A DNA stretch of 7,779 nucleotides. Origin: JAXFQS01 sp051892815. GTDB taxonomy: Bacteria > Verrucomicrobiota > Kiritimatiellia > RFP12 > DVOR01. The notes beneath the pieces were generated by a model, which saw only the letters and a program-made list of their open reading frames with translations, was not told the DNA's origin and ran no database searches. This document shows, one piece after another, positions 1 to 6,731 of the stretch. The position numbers were made by a program, and so were the translations under genes. Position 1 is the first letter of the stretch, and the number at the start of each line of letters is the position of its first letter. Location: NCBI GenBank assembly GCA_051892815.1, contig JBJFGP010000236.1, forward strand, positions 1-7,779, read 5' to 3'.

Positions 1-805
1 CTCCTGCAGCGAGGAATCCTTTCTGGACGAGGAGTGCTCGATAGCGATACTCCAGGTCTAGGTGGAACCTTAGCATTTCCCGCACTTCCACCCCTGAGGG
101 CCGGCGGCAGTCGCTAAAGATCCAAGGGTTTCCGATGGCACCACGCGCCACCAACACGGCGTCCACGCCACACGCTTTCAGGGCTTCGATTCCGGCCTGG
201 TCTCTGCCATTTCCGTTCCCCCAAATCGGCACGCGTGCGGTGGCTTTCGTTTCGCGCAGGAGGTCGTAATGGGGCGTACCTGTGTGCCCCTCCGAAGTGA
301 ACCTGGCATGCACGGCGATTGCTGAAACGCCGGCGCTTTCTGCCAAGCGGACAATCTCGAAGATGCGTCTATCCCGCGGGTTTGGTCCGAGTCGCGTCTT
401 GAGTGTGACGGGTAGATGAGTGCGCGACCGAATGGCTTCAATCAGTCTTGCGATGCGTTCCGGCGTGCGGATGAGGGCAGAACCTGCGCCCAGGCGGGTA
501 ATCGTCGGAGAAGGGCAACCGGCGTTCAAGTCAATGGCACAGAATCGCCCGGTATTGGTGACATAGGATGCCGCTTCTGCGAGGTCGTTCTCATCCGCGC
601 CGTAGAGATGTGCGACGATTGGAGTTCCCTCCTCTTCCGGCAAGCACTCCAAGAGGCCGAGGGCATTGGGAATGCGGCGAGCGATAGCACGGGCGTTGAC
701 CATTTCGGTGTAGCACCACGCCGCGCCACAACGCCGCGAAACGACGCGCATAGGCGGATTTGTGACGCTCGCCATCGGCGCCAAATGGAGGGGGATTGTG
801 CCCAT
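1..805 (-). CDS. dus: tRNA-dihydrouridine synthase (Dus family), C-terminus cut by window edge
   Basis: This is an FMN-dependent enzyme that reduces specific uridines in the D-loop of tRNA to dihydrouridine with NADPH, in the cytoplasm. The minus strand is open from the ATG at 805 to the window edge, giving 268 residues with no stop. Visible family marks in order: APMASVTNPPMR at residues 9-20 (the usual start of the FMN TIM barrel), the catalytic-cysteine motif NAGCPSP with Cys97, LKTRLG with Lys136, VHAR with His166, the flavin-phosphate loops WGNGNG at 195-200 and ARGAIGNPWIF at 220-230, then the start of the C-terminal helical tRNA-binding domain. The linker between barrel and helical domain looks short. 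Ten residues before the APMA motif is normal for the family, which supports this ATG. It starts 5 bases after the carA stop. The only Shine-Dalgarno-like run, AGAGGA at 819-824 inside the carA end, is 13 bases from the ATG, so coupling to carA translation is likely. The subfamily (DusB or another) cannot be settled without the missing end. Confidence 0.93.
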   Translation of the reverse strand, partial: MGTIPLHLAPMASVTNPPMRVVSRRCGAAWCYTEMVNARAIARRIPNALGLLECLPEEEGTPIVAHLYGADENDLAEAASYVTNTGRFCAIDLNAGCPSPTITRLGAGSALIRTPERIARLIEAIRSRTHLPVTLKTRLGPNPRDRRIFEIVRLAESAGVSAIAVHARFTSEGHTGTPHYDLLRETKATARVPIWGNGNGRDQAGIEALKACGVDAVLVARGAIGNPWIFSDCRRPSGVEVREMLRFHLDLEYRYRALLVQKGFLAAG

Positions 806-810
806 CCGGC

Positions 811-1947
811 TCAGTTTTTCCTCTGTTTTCCGATGAGTTTCCGGAACTCGGCGAAGAGGTAGTTGGCATCGTGCGGACCGGGGGCGGCTTCGGGATGGTA
901 TTGCACGGAGAATGCGGGCAGATGGCGGGCGCGGATGCCTTCGATGGTCTGGTCGTTGAGGTTCAGATGGGTCACTTCGACTGTCTGGGGATCGAGGGAT
1001 TCGGCGTCGAGGCAGAAGTTGTGGTTCTGGGAGGTAATGGCTACGGCCTTGGTCGCGAGGTCGATAACGGGGTGGTTGCAGCCGTGGTGGCCGAACTTGA
1101 GCCGAACGGTCCGGCCGCCGAGTGCCGTGCCGAGCAACTGGTGTCCAAGGCAGATGCCAAAGATGGGCACTTTTCCCAAAAGCCGCTTGATGTTGTCGAC
1201 CGCGTAGGTGACTGCGGCGGGGTCTGCCGGTCCGTTGGAGAGGAAGACGCCTTGGGGATTCAGTTGCAGCACCTCTTCGGCAGGAGTCCGGGCTGGAACT
1301 ACGCGCACGGAGAAGCCGGCCCTTTTCAGTTCACGGAGAATGTTGTACTTCACGCCGAAGTCGTAGCAGACGATTGGGACAGGGGGCTCGACTAACGGCG
1401 GCCGGGTCCACTCGTTCTTGCGGCTGAGCGGGTGGGTATCGACATCGTAAGGGCGGTCGGTGGTCACGCGGGAGGCGTAGTCCTGACCGTCCAATCCCTC
1501 CCAGTCGCGAGCGCGGCCGACGGCCTCTTCGTGGGGAACGGTTCCGGTTGCACAGAGGAATGCCTTCTGCGAGCCATTCTCCCTCAGGCGCAGGGTCAGC
1601 GCGCGCGTGTCGATGGCTTCAAGCGCGGGGACGCCTGCGGCGATGAGCGCGTCGGCGAGGGATTGGCGCGAGCGGTAGTTCGACGGAGCGTTGTAGTGGT
1701 GGACGAGCAGCCCGTTTGCCTGGATTGCCGCCGACTCGTAATCCTCGGGGTTGAATCCGGTGTTGCCGATTTCGGGATAGGTTAGTGTGACTATCTGCCC
1801 TTTATAGGAAGGATCGGTCAGAATTTCTTGATACCCTGTCATTCCAGTGTTAAATATGACTTCCCCCAAGACATTGGTATCCGCGCCGAAACTTCTGGCT
1901 TCAAGAACCGTACCGTCCGCAAATGCGATAAAAGGTTTCTGCTTCAT
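811..1947 (-). CDS. carA: carbamoyl-phosphate synthase small subunit (glutamine amidotransferase), CarA
   Basis: CarA is the glutaminase subunit of carbamoyl-phosphate synthase. It hydrolyses glutamine and channels ammonia to CarB for pyrimidine and arginine synthesis in the cytoplasm. The product is 378 residues, close to the usual length of about 380. The N-terminal CPSase small-chain domain (about residues 5-135) contains GEVIFNTGMTGYQEILTDPS at 28-47 and the TLTYPEIGNTG segment. The class I amidotransferase domain (about 190-370) contains LSNGPADP at 236-243, the nucleophile elbow GICLGHQ with Cys266, a KFGHHG loop near 284-289, TSQNHN at 305-310, and QYHPEAAPGP with His351 and Glu353, completing the Cys-His-Glu triad. 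The ATG at 1947 has a clear AGGAG 6 bases upstream that overlaps the carB stop region. It lies 9 bases downstream of carB and 5 bases upstream of dus, so all three are probably one transcript. Being second after carB is the reverse of the common order. Codons mostly end in C, unlike the adjacent 3' half of carB. Confidence 0.98.
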   Translation of the reverse strand: MKQKPFIAFADGTVLEARSFGADTNVLGEVIFNTGMTGYQEILTDPSYKGQIVTLTYPEIGNTGFNPEDYESAAIQANGLLVHHYNAPSNYRSRQSLADALIAAGVPALEAIDTRALTLRLRENGSQKAFLCATGTVPHEEAVGRARDWEGLDGQDYASRVTTDRPYDVDTHPLSRKNEWTRPPLVEPPVPIVCYDFGVKYNILRELKRAGFSVRVVPARTPAEEVLQLNPQGVFLSNGPADPAAVTYAVDNIKRLLGKVPIFGICLGHQLLGTALGGRTVRLKFGHHGCNHPVIDLATKAVAITSQNHNFCLDAESLDPQTVEVTHLNLNDQTIEGIRARHLPAFSVQYHPEAAPGPHDANYLFAEFRKLIGKQRKN

Positions 1948-1953
1948 ATCAAT

Positions 1954-1958
1954 CTCCT
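1954..1958 (-). promoter_or_regulatory. ribosome binding site of carA overlapping the carB stop
   Basis: The minus strand reads AGGAG 6 bases before the carA ATG, and the motif shares bases with the carB TAG stop. This fixes the carA start. It implies that ribosomes finishing carB clear or feed the carA start, which would help keep the two subunits balanced. Confidence 0.8.
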
Positions 1959-4900
1959 AGCGGGCAGTACGCAAACGGCAGGCGTTGCGAATATGCTTGT
2001 GGAACTCTTGCAGCGAGAGGACTTCGGGCGACTTCATCAACCGGAGCGTCTTGAGCCCGTCAACCGCCGCCTGCAAGCCGCGGAGCGTCGTCGTCATCGG
2101 AATGCCCCTGCGTACCGCCTCCGAACGCATACGAATCTCATCACGGTGCGCCGACGAGCCGGACGGCAGATTGACAATCCACTGCACCGCATGCTGGGCC
2201 ATCAAATCAAGAATGTTCGGGCGCCCGCTCTCGATTCGGTAGACAGCCCCCGGACTCAGACCGGCATTCCACAAAGCCGTCGCCGTGCCCCTCGTCGCAT
2301 AGAGTTTGAACCCCATCGCCGCCAACTCCTTCGCGCACGCCACAACCCCATCCTTCTCAGTAGCCGCACTCAAGAAAATCGACCCCGATTCGGGAATCGT
2401 ATTGCCCGCCCCAAGCTGGCTCTTGACATACGCCATCCCCAAATCAAGGTCAATTCCCATCACCTCGCCGGTCGAGTGCATCTCGGGCGTAAGCAAGACA
2501 TCGCACCCCGGGAACCTATGAAACGGAATCACAGCCTCCTTCACCGCGTGGTACGGCAAAACAGGCTCGCGAACTAGACCAATCTCCCGCAGCTTCTCGC
2601 CGGCCATAACCCGCGCCGCCACCTTCGCAAAAGGAATTCCAGTCACCTTCGAGACGAAAGGAATCGTGCGCGAAGCCCGGGGGTTCACCTCAATGATATA
2701 CACCACCCCATCCTGAACCGCGTACTGAACATTCATCAGCCCGACCACATGAAGTTCCCGCGCCAAAGCGTAAGTGTACTGCCGGATTTGCTCGCAAATT
2801 CCCTCGGAGAGACTATTGGGCGGAATCATGCAGGCCGAATCTCCCGAGTGGATTCCTGCCTTCTCGACATGCTCCATAATGGCACCAAGCAACTGAATTT
2901 CCCCGTCCGAAATGCAGTCTACATCAACCTCGATGGCATTCGAAAGGAACTTATCAATCAGAACCGGATGTCCCTCCGAAGCCGCAAACGCCTCCCTAGC
3001 AAACGGCTCGAAACTCGCCTCATCGTAGGCGATGGCCATAGCACGCCCCCCCAACACAAAAGAGGGTCGAACCAACACCGGGAAACCAATCCGATGCGCC
3101 ACCTCCAAAGCCTCGTCATAGGTCATCGCCGTACCGTTTGCCGGCTGCCGGACACCAACCCGTTCTGCCAACTCCTTGAAGAACTCCCGGTCCTCCGCTT
3201 GCTCAATCGATTCGGGGGAGGTACCCAAGATTCGCACCCCATTGCGTTTGAGCGACATGGCCAAATTCAGCGGCGTCTGCCCCCCAAACTGAACAATCAT
3301 CCCCTGGCATTGCTCGCGCCGATAGATGGTCAAAACATCCTCAAGCGTCAGTGGCTCGAAATAGAGACGATCCGAAGTGTCATAGTCCGTAGAGACCGTC
3401 TCGGGGTTAGAATTGACCATAATCGTCTCATACCCAGCCTCGTGCAACGCATAGCAGGCATGAACGCAGCAGTAGTCGAACTCGATTCCCTGACCAATGC
3501 GGTTTGGTCCCCCTCCGAGAATCATCACCTTCCCCTTGGATTGGGTTTCCGGCAGCGTAGCACTTTCATCGCAAGCCCCCCAGCGGGAATAGAAGTAGGG
3601 CGTAAAGGCTTTGAACTCCGCCGCACAGGTATCGACCAAGCCATAGACCGGTTCGATTCCTTTCCCGCAGCGGAGTTGGCGCACGGCATCCTCTTCCGTA
3701 TGAAGCAAACAGGCAAGCTGGCGGTCTGAAAAGCCTTTTGCCTTGGCGCCGGCAAGTTGCTCGGGGTCTCGGGCGAAGGCCTCCAGGCTACCGAAGGACG
3801 CGATATTTTCGGCCTGTTTGACGAGCTGCCGCATCTGCTCCAGGAACCAGGGGTCAATCTGCGTAAGTTGGTTGATGCGCTCCACGCTCCAACCTCTGGC
3901 GAGGGCCTCGCGCACCTGGAATATGCGCTGTGGGGTAGGCGTGGCAATGGCCGTTTCGAGGGCGGAATCGTCTCCGGAGAAGTCCACCTTGCCGTCGGCG
4001 CCGAAGCCAGCACGACCGATTTCCAACGAGCGCAAAGCCTTCTGGAAGGACTGTTGGAAGGTGGTGCCGATTGCCATCGTTTCACCGACGGACTTCATTT
4101 GTGTGGTGAGGGTCGGGTCGGTTCCGATGAACTTTTCGAAGGCAAACCTCGGGACTTTTGTGACGACATAGTCAATCGAGGGGTCAAAGCAGGCGGGAGT
4201 CTGGCGGGTGATATCGTTGCGGATTTCATCAAGTGTGTAGCCGACGGCGAGTTTGGCCGCGATTCGGGCAATCGGGAAGCCAGTCGCCTTCGAGGCCAGC
4301 GCGGAGGAACGGCTCACGCGGGGGTTCATCTCGATGACGACAAGGCGGCCATCTTTGGGGTTGATTGCGAATTGGACATTGGATCCACCAGTCTCGACGC
4401 CGATGACGCGCATTACGGCTATCGAGGCATCGCGCATGCGCTGGTATTCGCGATCGGTCAAGGTTTGGGCGGGGGCGACGGTTATGGAGTCTCCGGTATG
4501 GACGCCCATTGGATCGAGGTTTTCGATGGAGCAGATGATGCAACAGTTGTCTTTCTTGTCGCGCATCACTTCCATCTCGAACTCTTTCCACCCGAGCACG
4601 GACTCTTCGATGAGGACTTCGGACACGGGGGAGAGCGCTAGGCCGTTGCCGACGATGGCGGCGAACTCCTCTGGATTGTGGGCAATCCCGCCACCGGCCC
4701 CGCCCAGGGTGAAGGCAGGTCGGATGATGACGGGCCAGCTTCCAATCTGGTCGCGGACGGCTTGGGCTTCGCCGAGGGTATGGGCTGTCCCGGAGCGGGG
4801 AACTTCGAGTCCGACGCTCAACATGGCCTCTTTGAAGGCCTGGCGGTCTTCGGCTCGGTGGATGACTTCGGCGTTCGCCCCGATGAGTTCAATGTGGTAG

Positions 4901-5229
4901 CGCTCCAGGATGCCTTGTTCCTGCAACTCCATCGCGAGGTTGAGTGCGGTTTGCCCTCCAAGGGTGGGAAGAATGGCGTCGGGGCGTTCCCTGCGGATGA
5001 TTTTGTGGAGGATGTCGACGGTCAGCGGCTCGATGTAGGTCCGATCGGCAAAGTCGGGATCGGTCATGATGGTGGCGGGGTTGGAGTTGACCAGCACCAC
5101 CTCGTACCCCTCCTCGCGCAAGGACTTGCAGGCCTGGGCGCCCGAATAGTCGAACTCGCAGGCCTGGCCTATCACAATCGGCCCCGCGCCGATAATCATA
5201 ATCTTGGACAAATCTTTCCGTTTTCCCAT
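1957..5229 (-). CDS. carB: carbamoyl-phosphate synthase large subunit, CarB
   Basis: CarB makes carbamoyl phosphate from bicarbonate, ammonia delivered by CarA, and two ATP. The product is 1,090 residues, against about 1,073 in E. coli. First carboxyphosphate half, about 1-405: GAGPIVIGQACEFDYSGAQA near the start, and ATP-grasp residues Arg129, Arg170, Glu216, His244, Gln286, Glu300, Asn302 and Arg304. Oligomerisation region: about 406-560. Second carbamate-phosphorylating half, about 566-940: GGGPNRIGQGIEFDYCC at 572-588, RPSFVLGGRAM at 721-731, HSGDSAC at 794-800 and EVNPRAS at 847-853. MGS-like allosteric domain: about 945-1080, with ATRGTAT at 978-984. By alignment from memory, the ornithine-site residues of E. 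coli CarB correspond to Glu789, Asp797 and Glu898 here, and part of the UMP pocket is kept (Thr979, Thr982, Asn1020). A short basic tail extends past the usual end. GGAG at 5238-5241, 8 bases before the ATG, supports the start. It is first in a carB-carA-dus operon. Codon use changes sharply midway: C-ending in the 5' half, G/T-ending in the 3' half. Confidence 0.98.
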   Translation of the reverse strand: MGKRKDLSKIMIIGAGPIVIGQACEFDYSGAQACKSLREEGYEVVLVNSNPATIMTDPDFADRTYIEPLTVDILHKIIRRERPDAILPTLGGQTALNLAMELQEQGILERYHIELIGANAEVIHRAEDRQAFKEAMLSVGLEVPRSGTAHTLGEAQAVRDQIGSWPVIIRPAFTLGGAGGGIAHNPEEFAAIVGNGLALSPVSEVLIEESVLGWKEFEMEVMRDKKDNCCIICSIENLDPMGVHTGDSITVAPAQTLTDREYQRMRDASIAVMRVIGVETGGSNVQFAINPKDGRLVVIEMNPRVSRSSALASKATGFPIARIAAKLAVGYTLDEIRNDITRQTPACFDPSIDYVVTKVPRFAFEKFIGTDPTLTTQMKSVGETMAIGTTFQQSFQKALRSLEIGRAGFGADGKVDFSGDDSALETAIATPTPQRIFQVREALARGWSVERINQLTQIDPWFLEQMRQLVKQAENIASFGSLEAFARDPEQLAGAKAKGFSDRQLACLLHTEEDAVRQLRCGKGIEPVYGLVDTCAAEFKAFTPYFYSRWGACDESATLPETQSKGKVMILGGGPNRIGQGIEFDYCCVHACYALHEAGYETIMVNSNPETVSTDYDTSDRLYFEPLTLEDVLTIYRREQCQGMIVQFGGQTPLNLAMSLKRNGVRILGTSPESIEQAEDREFFKELAERVGVRQPANGTAMTYDEALEVAHRIGFPVLVRPSFVLGGRAMAIAYDEASFEPFAREAFAASEGHPVLIDKFLSNAIEVDVDCISDGEIQLLGAIMEHVEKAGIHSGDSACMIPPNSLSEGICEQIRQYTYALARELHVVGLMNVQYAVQDGVVYIIEVNPRASRTIPFVSKVTGIPFAKVAARVMAGEKLREIGLVREPVLPYHAVKEAVIPFHRFPGCDVLLTPEMHSTGEVMGIDLDLGMAYVKSQLGAGNTIPESGSIFLSAATEKDGVVACAKELAAMGFKLYATRGTATALWNAGLSPGAVYRIESGRPNILDLMAQHAVQWIVNLPSGSSAHRDEIRMRSEAVRRGIPMTTTLRGLQAAVDGLKTLRLMKSPEVLSLQEFHKHIRNACRLRTAR

Positions 5230-5237
5230 CTTCTCAA

Positions 5238-5243
5238 CTCCGC
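5238..5243 (-). promoter_or_regulatory. ribosome binding site of carB
   Basis: The minus strand reads GCGGAG, with the GGAG core 8 bases before the ATG at 5229. It supports this start codon, and the next residues match the usual CarB N-terminus. Confidence 0.65.
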
Positions 5244-5291
5244 TCGCTGGCCCACATGCACTACTCGTCCGGCCTCAGGCAAACGGGCATA

Positions 5292-5320
5292 AGTCTACTC
5301 TTTTCCCGACCGCGCCGCAA
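5292..5320 (-). promoter_or_regulatory. candidate sigma70-type promoter of the carB-carA-dus operon
   Basis: On the minus strand TTGCGG (5315-5320) and TAGACT (5292-5297) are separated by exactly 17 bases. The -35 box matches the consensus at the TTG core and the -10 box at four of six positions. Transcription would start near 5285, leaving a leader of about 55 bases before the carB ATG. The -35 overlaps one copy of an imperfect repeat (5313-5333). This is prediction by eye only; the bacterium's sigma-factor preferences are unknown. Confidence 0.4.
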
Positions 5321-5384
5321 GGTAATTGCTCACGCACCGCTGAGGAATCGGCAACCTGCCACGCCCAAGGTATTGTCATCTCAC
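5313..5384 (-). repeat. imperfect direct repeat pair at the carB promoter
   Basis: Minus-strand CAATTACCTTGCGGCG (5313-5328) and CAATACCTTGGGCG (5362-5375) differ by two single-base insertions. Each is preceded by GTGAG, directly in the first copy and 4 bases away in the second. Copies start about 50 bases apart, near five helical turns. One copy covers the proposed -35 box, so they could be operator sites. Chance similarity cannot be excluded. Confidence 0.3.
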
Positions 5385-5390
5385 CTGCAT

Positions 5391-5419
5391 TTTATATGCC
5401 ACTGGGAGGCGCTTCGAAA
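5391..5419 (-). promoter_or_regulatory. weaker alternative promoter upstream of carB
   Basis: The minus strand has TATAAA at 5391-5396, a good -10 box, preceded at 17 bases by TTTCGA, a poor -35 box. A T-rich run lies just upstream. It could be a second, distal carB promoter with a leader of about 155 bases. Carbamoyl-phosphate synthase operons of enterobacteria do have tandem promoters, but nothing here shows that this one is used. Confidence 0.22.
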
Positions 5420-5583
5420 TTCCCTAAAAAAGAGGGTAATCGGGCGACAGAATTGTCCGTTTCCAACACTTCTGTCCGTTATTCGCTGTCTGGCAACAGG
5501 GAACCCAACACCTTAGCACCAAGCGGGAAGAGAGGTTGCCATCTCCCGGGGGCAGAGGTTAGCACCGATAAAGGCAACTGATA

Positions 5584-5618
5584 CCAACCTGCAAGACACC
5601 ATCTCGGGCAGGACTTGG
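5584..5618 (-). terminator. hairpin 20 bases after the aminotransferase stop, possible terminator
   Basis: Reading the minus strand, CCAA, CCTGC and GAGA pair with TCTT, GCAGG and TTGG around a TGGTG loop. This gives a 13-base-pair stem (one G-U pair) with two 2-base bulges on the 5' arm. No run of T follows on either strand, so it is not a classic intrinsic terminator. It may protect the 3' end of the transcript or cooperate with Rho. Confidence 0.35.
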
Positions 5619-5637
5619 ACTGTGAGAAAGTCAGAGG

Positions 5638-6729
5638 CTAGAGCAGATTATCGCGCACGACATCAATGACCCGTTGCTGCTCCTCAAGGGTCAACCCGCA
5701 TCCGCTCGGGAGGCAGAGCCCCCTTCGGAAGAGATCTTCGGACACAGGGCAATCCGCCTCAACCCCGGCAAAGACGGGTTGCAGATGAAGCGGCTTCCAA
5801 ACCGGCCGGGATTCAATATCGGCGGCCTCCAAGGCAAGTCTGACCCGCTCGGCCCGCGACGCATCCTCGAAGAGCGCGACCGAGAGCCAACGGTTCCCCT
5901 GCACACCGGGAGCCTCCGGCATCCAAGCCAACTCCGGCAGCGCTTCCCGGTAACGCTCGAAAATCCGACGCTTGCACCGAACCGCGTCCGGCAAGGCACG
6001 CAACTGGGCAATTCCAACCGCCGCCGCCAGGCTCCCCATACGGTAATTGTGCCCCAACCGCTTATGCTCGTACCACGCCACCGGTTCACGCGCCTGAGTC
6101 GCCTGGGAACGCAATCGAGCCGCCAACTCCGCATCATCCGTCACAGCAATTCCCCCCCCCGATGTCGTGATAATCTTATTGCCGTTGAAGGAGTAGACAG
6201 CCGAAACTCCCGGACACATTCCCGCCGGCGACCCGTGCAGAAACGAACCTAACGCCTCGGCCGAATCGATGAGCAGATCCGCCCCGTGACGCGCACACAA
6301 ATCGGCCAGAAGCCCATACTCGTTGCACTGCCCATAAAGGTCGACAGCCACCAGCAGACGAACCCGCTCGCGAGTCAGAAGCCGTTCAACCAAATCCAAA
6401 TCGGCAAGCCAAGTCTTGGGGGCAACATCGATAAAGCGCGGCACCGCCCCACGCCTGACCGCCGGGGCAATAGAAGCAATGAACGTCAGGCTTTGGCACG
6501 CCACCTTGTCCCCGGGACCAATCCCCAAATCCTCGCAAATCAAATCAATCGCCGCCGTGCAAGACGACAATGAAACCGCGTGCTTCCTGCCCAGCACACG
6601 GGCAAAATCCAACTCGAAACGGTCGCACATCGGTCCGCACGGAGCCACATAACCGCTTTGCAGCGAAGCCTCCAGCCATTCCCGTTCCGCCCCGAAAAGG
6701 CAAGGCGGCGAAAGATAAATCCGCTTCAT
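5638..6729 (-). CDS. DegT/DnrJ/EryC1/StrS-family PLP aminotransferase, EpsN/PglE-like
   Basis: Likely transfers an amino group from glutamate to a UDP-linked 4-keto sugar, giving a UDP-4-amino-4,6-dideoxy-N-acetylhexosamine for surface polysaccharide or glycoprotein glycans. The product is 363 residues, typical of the fold-type I family. It opens with KRIYLSPP and a YVAP segment, as in EpsN and PglE proteins. The phosphate-binding SSCTAAID lies at 55-62 and QSLTFIASIAP at 79-89. The PLP-ring aspartate is Asp155 in LIDSAEALGS, the Schiff-base lysine is Lys185 in YSFNGNKIITTSGGG, and substrate-side HNYRMGS is at 227-233. I chose the ATG at 6729. The frame is open further upstream, but that extension would overlap the preceding gene out of frame and has no family match. 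The ATG is 2 bases after the previous stop, with AGGA abutting it, so translational coupling is likely. Codons mostly end in G or T. A run of eight G interrupts the PLP-site region at 6152-6159. The exact sugar substrate is not shown. Confidence 0.9.
   Translation of the reverse strand: MKRIYLSPPCLFGAEREWLEASLQSGYVAPCGPMCDRFELDFARVLGRKHAVSLSSCTAAIDLICEDLGIGPGDKVACQSLTFIASIAPAVRRGAVPRFIDVAPKTWLADLDLVERLLTRERVRLLVAVDLYGQCNEYGLLADLCARHGADLLIDSAEALGSFLHGSPAGMCPGVSAVYSFNGNKIITTSGGGIAVTDDAELAARLRSQATQAREPVAWYEHKRLGHNYRMGSLAAAVGIAQLRALPDAVRCKRRIFERYREALPELAWMPEAPGVQGNRWLSVALFEDASRAERVRLALEAADIESRPVWKPLHLQPVFAGVEADCPVSEDLFRRGLCLPSGCGLTLEEQQRVIDVVRDNLL
6152..6159 (-). repeat. eight-base G homopolymer inside the aminotransferase gene
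   Basis: The coding strand has eight consecutive G, encoding most of the three glycines after the PLP lysine (residues 191-193). Length changes here would shift the frame in the middle of the gene. It may be only the result of G-ending glycine codons in a conserved triple-glycine motif. Confidence 0.9.
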
Positions 6730-6731
6730 TC

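Larger units (their letters stand above)
5230..5637. other. non-coding spacer between the aminotransferase gene and carB
   Basis: About 408 bases without a credible gene on either strand. Open frames here lack family similarity or a ribosome binding site. It holds a hairpin just after the aminotransferase stop, two candidate promoters for carB, an imperfect repeat pair (5313-5333 and 5362-5384) and two perfect 8-base repeat pairs. I searched by eye for tRNA T-loops and common riboswitch cores and saw none. The length is notable because every other junction in the window is 9 bases or fewer, so this is where the two operons separate. Confidence 0.8.

Noticed and set aside
1828..4641. Long open frames on the plus strand opposite carB (1828-2577, 2749-3729, 3757-4641)
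   Set aside because: They lie entirely antisense to a conserved gene, encode low-complexity Arg- or Gly-rich proteins and have no family motifs. They arise from the codon bias of carB.
5422..5436. CCCT-A/T-rich-AGGG hairpin in the spacer as a terminator
   Set aside because: The stem is only 4 base pairs and the A/T run sits in the loop rather than after the stem, so it is not a credible terminator.
5513..5566. Direct repeat TTAGCACC at 5513-5520 and 5559-5566
   Set aside because: An 8-base repeat within 400 bases is expected about once by chance, and neither its spacing nor its position relative to the promoters is distinctive.
5230..5637. Possible riboswitch or tRNA in the carB leader region
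   Set aside because: No T-loop, cobalamin, TPP, SAM or PyrR-type signature was visible on either strand, and the predicted leader from the best promoter is only about 55 bases.
6541..6570. Cysteine replacing glycine in the Ser-Ser-Gly-Thr phosphate-binding motif of the aminotransferase (residue 57)
   Set aside because: This position varies naturally among DegT-family enzymes (Gly, Ala, Cys), and the flanking Ser and Thr are kept, so it does not suggest loss of activity.
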